NCBI GenBank assembly: GCA_015501075.1
Contig: JADNYJ010000006.1
Location: forward strand, 1 to 64,000
Source: Gymnopilus junonius
Taxonomy: Eukaryota > Basidiomycota > Agaricomycetes > Agaricales > Galerinaceae
Length of the DNA: 64,000 bases
Reading direction: 5' to 3'
The first letter of the stretch is position 1. Each line of letters begins with the position of its first letter. A program made the position numbers and the translations under genes. The notes beneath the pieces were generated by a model, which did no database searches, was not told the DNA's origin, and saw nothing but the letters and a program-made list of their open reading frames with translations. Below are positions 56,531-64,000 of the stretch, piece after piece.

Positions 56531-58879
56531 TGCGTAGTTACAAATGGAGGGAAAGATTACAATGGGATGATGATAAACAAATTTGATGTGACACTGATTA
56601 TGCGCGGGGTTACATATAAATGCCGAAAAAAGAACACCGGCACCAAATCTGACGCGTCGTTGCCGGCACCTACAAAACTTGAACAAGACCCCCTCCATTC
56701 TACCAATTGGCAATTCCGAACTTTGGTATGAGTCACTCGCTACAAAGCGTTTGACATATTTTTGCTGCGATCTTGACGTTATCTTTTGGAATGCTTCAAG
56801 AAGAGCTGCTGACTCGAAACCTCGATAAAATTTCCCCCGCTGACCGGATAGCTGAATGTTGGAATGCCACGATTTTACAGCCACGCCCTTGCGTGTACCA
56901 TAACTGCATCATCCGATGCAGGGAGGTGCCGCGCCGAAGGACACAGAGGATCAAAAATTAGCCCACCCATCGACGCCGCCCAAACGCGTGTCTTCTTGGC
57001 GCGTGTCTGCCACTGTCTGATGAACCCGCCTTCATTGAAAGGGACCAAATCTGGGCAGCTGAGCGCGTTCTTTCAGTATATCACCTCTACTGCTGTCGAT
57101 ATACGGCTGCGCTTTGACCTTTCTGCCATGCGTATGTCTCTACCAGCTTGGTGGCACCGCAGTCAGAACCTGTCCGACTATACCGCGGCAGGCCCATCCT
57201 TTGAATTGCCTTTGAACCTTGCTTTTAGAACCCAGATGGTTATCTAGGCATGCTTCGGACCTTTTTGCGATCGAGGGCTCTGCGGACTTTAGATTATTAC
57301 AAGATTATTATCATCTCGTCACCGTACGATTTGCAGCACTTGATCATCCTGCTATTATCAGTCCAACTTCGAATCTGGCGCAATATCTATCCATTTATTT
57401 TTTATGCAGACCTGGGAATTCGCAACATAGGAGAAGGATACCACATTGAAAGTGGTGTCATTCGTCCTGGAATATCGCGTTTCTTTTTCAAAATCATACT
57501 ATGATCTATCACAGGCTATCATCAAGACTATTTTCGCTAATGCAAAGCACCTAAGTGATCCGACTCGGTAGCAGATTTGCTCCGTGCCATAGGCATGCAA
57601 CTGAAGGCTGAAGCTCTGTGGTACCCGATTTCGAAAGCTTTGCAGGTGCACTAGGGAAGGCAGGGATATGATCCTCGCATTTTGTCAGTAGTGAATATAG
57701 GTAATCGTAAATCTTTGCCTATTTCGACCATTTATCAAGTTAGCCTAATTTGCGTTTCAGATGTGTGAATTAATTGACTCTATTCTCGAGTCACACTGGA
57801 AGAATTATGACTCGATTCCTCAAGTCCGGGTCTTCCGCCGCTTACCGCAGTGAGAAATATTTCGGCAGCGACCTGTACAATGTCAATTTCAAAAATTTTA
57901 CCCACTGAATTGTGTACCCCAAGCTTCACCAAATGTCAAAAAGTGTAAGCACGCCTTTCTATTTTGTACATCTCATGTTGTGGATTGACCCTCTTAGTTC
58001 TCCGTTGTCTACATTAATTTACGGTGAACACTCCTGGCCGTTGAATTACGATGTTCTGCGCATCTGACCCAATCACAGAGCTAAATGTTTTTGTACACCC
58101 TAGTTTAGCTGTGCACTGTAACATGCCACCTAGTTTAACGTAACCTGAGCGTCTGTCTAGAAATTCAAGCCAGCTGACGACAGGTACATACTAGCATCGT
58201 ACCAACACAACCGACCACTATGCCGACGTAAACTGGGCCTTGCGGGTTGCCATCGAATGAACGACTTTTTCTCCAGGCTAGCGCTTAAGTATCTGAGATG
58301 AAGGTAAGGGTGTAATTGCAAGCCGTCTTCTAAGTCGTTTTGATCCATTCAGATGATAAACTTAGAGGTCAATTGACCGATACTAAAGTACATATTGCAT
58401 CTTCCCCTTCAATGTTATATTTTCAAGGTCGGCTACTCAATTGTAAGGCGTCAGAGAAGACCACTGCCTTAGCTGTCGATGTACGTAACCACCGTGATTG
58501 GGTATCTTCACATGTGGCGGTTCAGAATCGATGACAAATCAACCATGCACAGCAGGTTTTCTGCCGATGCTTTCCATTGCGTCCCCGCAGCCCTTTAATT
58601 CAAGCAATGTCTAAAGAATTGCGAAGCCTTGAGCATCATCAGGTTTGGAAACCTGCCCAATTTCCTGTACAAGCCAGCTGACTAGATTAAGGGGACTATC
58701 AGAGATCCGAGATATTCAGTAGACAGGAAAATTATACGACAGCGCAGTCTAGGCGCTATCAACCAAATCAGTCATTGAGCCAATCACTCGAACCTGCAGC
58801 AGGTTTCGCATCATCAGCGGAAGATACGGAATTGGCCCGCGCATATAGGTGCGTTCTTTGCTCTTGAATGTCAGAAATT
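56531..58879. other. Gene-poor stretch
   Basis: Upstream of the transcription factor. Short frames only. Nothing with domain or splice support. Confidence 0.45.
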
Positions 58880-60430
58880 ATGTAGGTAACAATCAAAGAG
58901 GAGGCACTATCTTTAGTGGTGCAGCTCGAATCAACGTCGCTGGGGGTCACTTCGTCGCAGCTGATGTGGTGAACCAGTACATAATCTCTTCCCCACCCAT
59001 ACTCAATACGATGCCAACTGCTTATACAAATCCGCAGTCCTCGCAGCAGACTGTAAGTGCAGATTCAATTATTTTATAAAATAAACGCAAGAACTTTGAT
59101 CCGGGCATGCTCAGTACTACCTGTCACCCAAACTTTGGGCACACTGACATCCCCTTTACCACCATTGGCGAACAGTTCGCTATTCCAAGGAGACGGAAAT
59201 GCTGGGAATTCTCCTTTTCAGTACGGGGGTATGTGGTTACATTGATGTCTTCTCCACAATGCCTTTCTAATGACAGTCTTCTCCTTTGATGGTAGACAGC
59301 ATCAGGAGAAACCAAGATGTTTACTATCAGCACATGTACGCCCAGTGTCGGGGTTCACCGTTGTGAATTCCAGAACCCAATAAAGCCCTTTCCTTTGAGT
59401 ATTTTCGTCATGGAATAAAGATTGGAGACGTTGGGATGATGACTGATCCTGGCGGTTGTGATTTCTTGTTCAACAGCTCTCTGCTTCGCGAACTTGCCAT
59501 CAATCCTCGGGATCTCCCTAGAGAGTTTGTTACATTTTATTCTTCTTCCATTGACTTTCAGAAGTTTTCAGAGTTTGGGCCTGAGTGCCACATATCCAGT
59601 CGATTTATAACCGTTTCCGGACGTACTGATTCAGATGATAGGTAGGTAGGCTTAATACTTTTTCCCCAATTATTTTACTTAATCTAACCATACTAGTATA
59701 ATATCAGTACCGTCCTTTCTTGTAAGGGTTCTCCGCAGGCTTCTGAAGGCGCAATTCTAGCTCTTCCCCTTGGACTAAACTCTGAAGATATACTTGGAAT
59801 AGACGGTCTCCGGCGATTTGCCGCTAGCCATGCGAAAGATTGGTATCTATACGCCAACAAAATCCGATATCGCTCAACCAGAAACGGTAACCTACGCCTG
59901 GTGATAGGCCATGACAAGACCTCTGCCTGGGGTATGGCAACTTTTCAACGTTTCCCCTTGGGTAATGGTAATGGAACCCGTCAAGGAGATGGAGCCTTGC
60001 TTGTTTAAGTTTAAATCGAGGGAAGACCAGACGCAAGAACATCGTTCAAAGATCCTGTTTTAACGGAAAATACTACTGGGAATACTCTGCCCCATCAGGT
60101 CATGTAAGGACGGGTCCTTCCTCATTCTCCACAGAGCGATTCGATGGATCGAAGCAAAATCAAGCTTTAGATCAGGCTTCCTATGAGAACCAGACTTTAT
60201 TTGTGCGTACTATGAATATCACTTTCCAAGATTGGGTTTGGAACAACATGGTGAAACGCTGGTCGCAATCAAAAAGGCCAGCTCTCTACCTTAGGACCTT
60301 AAAAAAGACTTGTTCGCAGGTCAGATTTACCTTCATGCCCGAGTATTTAGCTCACAGACTTCCCGGATTTGAGCCTCGAAGGACTCAACTCCAAGAAGTC
60401 CAGTACCGAACCAGAAGATCAGTTCTCTAA
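58880..60430 (+). pseudogene. Uncharacterised basidiomycete family (IGDVGMMT...DFLFN), decayed
   Basis: The N-terminal block is TIFSGAARINVAGGHFVAADVV, the FSGAxxxxxxGGHF type that starts many mushroom orphan proteins. A middle block reads QHMYAQCRGSPL, stop, IPEPNKALSFEYFRHGIKIGDVGMMTDPGGCDFLFN. The stop is TGA at 59364-59366, where relatives I recall have Trp. After an intron the later block is LSCKGSPQASEGAILALPLGL, HAKDWYLYANKIRYRSTRNGNLRLVIGHDKTSAWGMATF. This is the conserved 'resident Asp-Lys-Thr-x2-Trp-Gly' region of the family. The rest, to 60430, is in several frames. Function unknown. Together the point stop and multiple later breaks suggest true decay. Confidence 0.55.
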
Positions 60431-61249
60431 AAAACTCTTATCTTGTTGGTGGTCATACGTGATAAATAAATGATATTATCTTCATATTCTTTACTCAGAA
60501 TGGACATCCGTCGATTACCATCGATCGAATGCTATGTACTACAAGTAATGCGTATTCAAGTTCTTGCTCTGTCATTTTTAAATCATTTATATCGGCCTTT
60601 GTCCCAGCCAAACACAAGGATGGCCATAACTGACGACAATAATTGGATATCGCTTCTCACTGAGGTAAGCCATCTACGACAGTCACTTCTCCTTGACTTA
60701 TTGATATATTGAAAATGATATTATTTATGTAGGCGGACTCAGCTTTACCTTCCCCCGAGGAATTGATTAAACGGATTCATAATATTTATGCTGCCTTCGA
60801 AGAAGAAGGTTAAAGAGTACGTTACCGAGAGAGTTGCAACTAACTTCATTATATTAAGGGGTTGTATTCTTGAAGAAGCGTGATAGTATTATCGGTTCCT
60901 AAAAATTCCCTTGTGAATTCGAACGGTCGTAATCCAGATATAACGCAGTAGGGCCGGCAAGCAGCATAGCCCACTATTACCAATTTTCTCCTGAGTATTG
61001 ATGCCAGATCGATTTAATGCATGATTTAGCTTGATTCAGGCATCAGTAAAAATTCTTCCACTTTGCTTCCTTTCTACAAATAAGTATGTAACAAAACCCA
61101 GGTGCCAGAGACGAAGTTGATCACTCGAAATACATTTTGAAATACCACCGGGCCCTAAGAGAATTGAGGAGAGTGGGGTACAAAAGGTGCAGTGGTCCAA
61201 GACAAGATAGAAGAACAAAAGAGAGCTGGTCCTTGGCTGGTCCACCGTG
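60431..61249. other. No gene seen
   Basis: AT-rich sequence with short frames up to the inverted-repeat element at 61250. Confidence 0.4.
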
Positions 61250-61731
61250 CTGACACGGCAGGCAAGCAGCTGTCCAATCGAGTTTTGACCAAGTATATCC
61301 ATTTATGGGGCACTCATTTGTCATGTGGTTGCGACTTCTTGAGCCGTGAGTCGCTGAGTGTTGCCGAGACCTGCTCGGAGCAACTTAACTTATCGGCTCT
61401 GGACAAGGACGCGACTCCAAAGATCAAGTTGAAGAAGCTGTTCCTATGGTCAGAGGGCCTATAGATATATTTCCTAAAATGTAATACCGAGAAATCTCCT
61501 CTACAGATATCCAGTTTTGCCATTTTCGGACTTGTTTTCGGAGTCGGGAAAACTTCAGCTCGGCTCAAGTATGTCTGAGCCGAGCCTTGGCCGAACAGCG
61601 GCAACCCTAAATAATTGAAGTCAGGCAGTTTGTGACACCAGTCATGGTTCATTATTTGGACAGTTATATGCCCTATAGATGAACATGCTCAGTCAAAATT
61701 TGATTGGACAGCTGCTTGCCCGCCATGTCAG
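61250..61731. mobile_element. Inverted-repeat element of about 482 bp
   Basis: The left arm starts CTGACACGGCAGGCAAGCAG (61250). The right arm is its inverted partner and ends ...GCCCGCCATGTCAG (61731). About 40 of the first 50 bases match between arms (shared core GGCAAGCAGCTGTCCAATC). No clear target duplication: flanks GTG and GTA do not match convincingly. No transposase ORF. Probably a MITE-like element; superfamily not determined. Confidence 0.6.
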
Positions 61732-61942
61732 GTAGTGGGAATAATCTCTCTCCGAGATCTCTGATCTATATTGTAAATATTATACAGAACATTTACAAAT
61801 GACTCAGTGCCCTTGCTTGATATACAGTTTATCTGGCATGGAAGGCGCAGGGACTAAAGCAGATACTTCTCGAGGAGGAGTATCTTAAATTCCAGATTTG
61901 TGAGGTCATCGACGTAAACATAGGCGGAATTGGTCAAGCAGA

Positions 61943-62040
61943 CACGACGGGCAAGCAACTGTCCAAACGGCCCAAAACGAGCACTTTTATATTACAAAAT
62001 GCTCATTTTGAGCCAATTGGACAGCCGCTTGCCCCCCGTG
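61943..62040. repeat. Short palindromic relative of the 61250 element
   Basis: The left arm (ACGACGGGCAAGCAACTGTCC) and right arm (GGACAGCCGCTTGCCCCCCGT) are inverted copies. They share the GGCAAGC..CTGTCC core with the 61250-61731 element. A second pair, CAAAACGAGCA / TGCTCATTTTG, lies inside. The whole can fold into a hairpin of about 98 bases. It looks like an internally deleted copy. Confidence 0.55.
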
Positions 62041-62088
62041 AGAATTGCAGTACAGTCTATAATCTAATCTAATCTTTCGGTTTACTAA

Positions 62089-62732
62089 CACTGCTGGCAA
62101 CAGGTTATTTAAGTTGACCAAAAATGATTAAATAAATAAATTAAACATGTTTATGTTCTTGGTCTGCTTTTCCGTCACATAAAATCTATTTTCAACTCAA
62201 CAATTGCTGGTACAGAAATTCTTTTGTCAAACACTTCATTTTTAGCATATTTATAGGCCTGTTAAATGCAATACTTGTGCTAAATTTTTTTGATCAAAAA
62301 TGGTGACAGAAAGGTAGAGTTTATTGTTTTATTGTTCTCGTTGTCAATTGTAGTATTTAAGACAAGTTTTGGTCCCTTTAAAATAAGTTAAAAATATTTT
62401 CAATTCAGTTTGGGTGCGAAACATTGTTCTTTTTGTTTATCCAACAACAAAAATTCTTGCTAAATTTATCATTTATGAGACAACAAAAGAAATTGTGAAT
62501 GTGAAATTTAACAAAAGCTTTTGTCTATACAAAAACACGATGTAAACTTTAGATTCTGTGGGGCTAAGAACTTTATAATACAGGTAGGATCTGTATTATA
62601 TTTTTTCAGAATTAAAATATATCATTTTTAATAGATTCAAGAACTCAAAAAATGGTCAAAAACATGTAAACATGTTTAATTAATTTTTTTAATCATTTTT
62701 AGTTCTACTTAAATAACCTGTTGCCAGCAGTG
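62089..62732. mobile_element. Harbinger-like MITE, 644 bp, TAA target duplication
   Basis: Terminal inverted repeats begin CACTGCTGGCAACAGGTTAT (62089) and end in the exact complement at 62732. They are perfect for 26 bases, then continue imperfectly to about 65 (shared AAAATGATTAAA and TTAAACATGTTTA). The element is flanked by TAA on both sides (62086-62088, 62733-62735). A 3-bp TWA duplication is typical of PIF/Harbinger. The interior is strongly AT-rich and has no ORF. Confidence 0.78.
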
Positions 62733-62735
62733 TAA

Positions 62736-64000
62736 TCCCCGCCCTTAGCCTGTCATGTGGATGTCGGACATTGCCGTCAGCAATGACTGGTTGACCACTG
62801 ACAAGTGACAACAGCTGTTCGCTCAATAGCGTTGTAGAGGCGATTCATCTGTTCTTCACCTACCCTGCTCAGAGTTCCCACATATCTGGGGATACTTACA
62901 TGTACTTACACCGTTTCCCAGCCATTGCACGATAAATCATCAAAGTTTCCACTGCACACTGGACCTGAGGCCCGAAAACGGCCTCATATTCGCCTCCAGA
63001 AGCTGTGTTATTAAGCCTGGCCAGGTGTCTTTTGCTTTGAGTCTTTGTCTGTTGTGCTTATTTGCACACCTTCTGCCTTGCATCATCGATAATATTCGCC
63101 TCTTCCACGTCAGCTACAAACTCGGGAGGACGGAACTCCGATTTGAGCAATTCAATGACCCTCATCGAAGATTGCATCATTTACTGAGCTTTGGGCCTTG
63201 TTGTGAGTGAAAACAGCTCTGAACTAAACTTATTAGGCCCTCTGTTCAGAAATGACTTCACAGCACATTCACAGTGATGTAGCACATCGAAAACGTCCCC
63301 GAAGTTATAGCCCCCATTTTTGCTGAGGAGTTGGCTCAATGCAGCCTGTTCCGATGCACCTTATACGCTTCATAACGACGTCTTGGGTTCGCCCAAAGCA
63401 ACTGTTCCTGGACGGGCTTCCCCGCTTCATTGACAGCAATTGATTGGAATTTAAAGTCACCCGAACGACGTCGGAAATTACATGCGATATGTATGCAAGT
63501 TCGGATTGACAGGAAACGCTGCGCGTATTCGGCAAGGAATGAACTACAAAGGCAAGTGCGTCCCGGGATATAGTGCTCGACAAAGCCCCGTTTATCTTCA
63601 TGCAACTCTCTTTAAAGTCTAAATCGTAACCCTCTAATAGATATATGCGTCACTGAAAGCACACATGTATGAATCATCGTTCACGACAGCAACGACGTCA
63701 GAATCAAAGACGGTCCGGCTAATCCGCATAAGTGGTCAGTTCGTACCCGATTTTGCCCGCCACTTGCATGTTTGGCCCAAACTTGGGCCTGCCAGCATAT
63801 ACGAGGCGACAGGATTCGGAGTTCTATGTCTCTGAACGTTGATATTCTTCAAGTGTTGCATCACAATGTCGGTATGTTATGACTGCAGAGGAAGCAGAAC
63901 GGTTCGGATTTCGCCTCCCAGATTGGCAATAACTCAAAACAGATCTTTGAAGTGGGATGCAATGAGGGTTTCTTGAGCCCCAGGTCGGATCGATCGATTG
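62736..64000. other. Right edge, no supported gene
   Basis: Two overlapping minus-strand frames near 63305-63605 (for example GDFKFQSIAVNEAGKPVQEQ) look somewhat protein-like. I recognise no family and see no splice support. Confidence 0.35.

Noticed and set aside
63305..63605. Two overlapping minus-strand frames near the right edge
   Set aside because: Somewhat protein-like but without domain, splice sites or recognisable relatives; not strong enough to call.
1..64000. CRISPR arrays, operons or prophage
   Set aside because: No regularly spaced direct repeats; intron-rich genes with a eukaryotic tRNA show a fungal nuclear origin.

Overview
The window reads as nuclear DNA of a mushroom-forming basidiomycete (Agaricomycetes). 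Genes sit on both strands and are cut by many 45-65 nt GT...AG introns. The set includes basidiomycete-style F-box/LRR paralogues, DUF4430 secreted proteins, a GST, a berberine-bridge-type oxidase, a CE4 deacetylase and a large Zn2Cys6 regulator. No bacterial features and no CRISPR array are visible.

Layout. 0-3 kb: 3' end of a Ty3/Gypsy retrotransposon (integrase C-terminus, chromodomain, a downstream CCHC-knuckle ORF, polypurine tract, 452-bp LTR). 3-4.4 kb: broken member of an uncharacterised family. 4.4-7.2 kb: no gene seen. 7.3-9.1 kb: an orphan protein and an APH-type kinase. 11.3-17.2 kb: two or three F-box/LRR genes around cytochrome c. 18.2-25.7 kb: second APH-type kinase, an 84-aa three-exon gene, indoleamine 2,3-dioxygenase, tandem DUF4430 secreted proteins, an intron-bearing tRNA-Leu(CAA) and a GST. 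27.2-40.8 kb: BBE-type oxidase, ribosomal protein eS10, an O-fucosyltransferase-like type II membrane protein, an F-box gene, ALG12, an NmrA-like reductase and a polytopic membrane protein. 41.1-43.1 kb: a decayed DUF4139 gene with a 632-bp hAT-like element in an exon. 43.4-51.1 kb: His-rich secreted protein, two F-box remnants, a Rossmann-fold protein and a CE4 deacetylase. 52.4-56.5 kb: Zn2Cys6 transcription factor. 58.9-62.7 kb: a decayed orphan gene, then inverted-repeat elements including a Harbinger-like MITE.

Two points shape the reading. First, many genes, including ones expected to be essential (eS10, ALG12), lose frame by exactly one base, nearly always in a short mononucleotide run. 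Adding one base at each gap closes the frame. This looks like assembly undercalling, so 'frameshifted' should not be equated with 'dead'. In-frame stops inside conserved motifs are better evidence of real decay. Second, two micro-exons (6 and 12 nt) can be read from conserved motifs that are incomplete without them.

The genes do not form an obvious pathway cluster. They are a mix of housekeeping genes (CYC1, eS10, ALG12, tRNA-Leu), secretory and wall functions, and fast-evolving accessory families. The most notable structure is the precise hAT-type insertion: removing it with one target-site copy restores an open reading frame across the junction.
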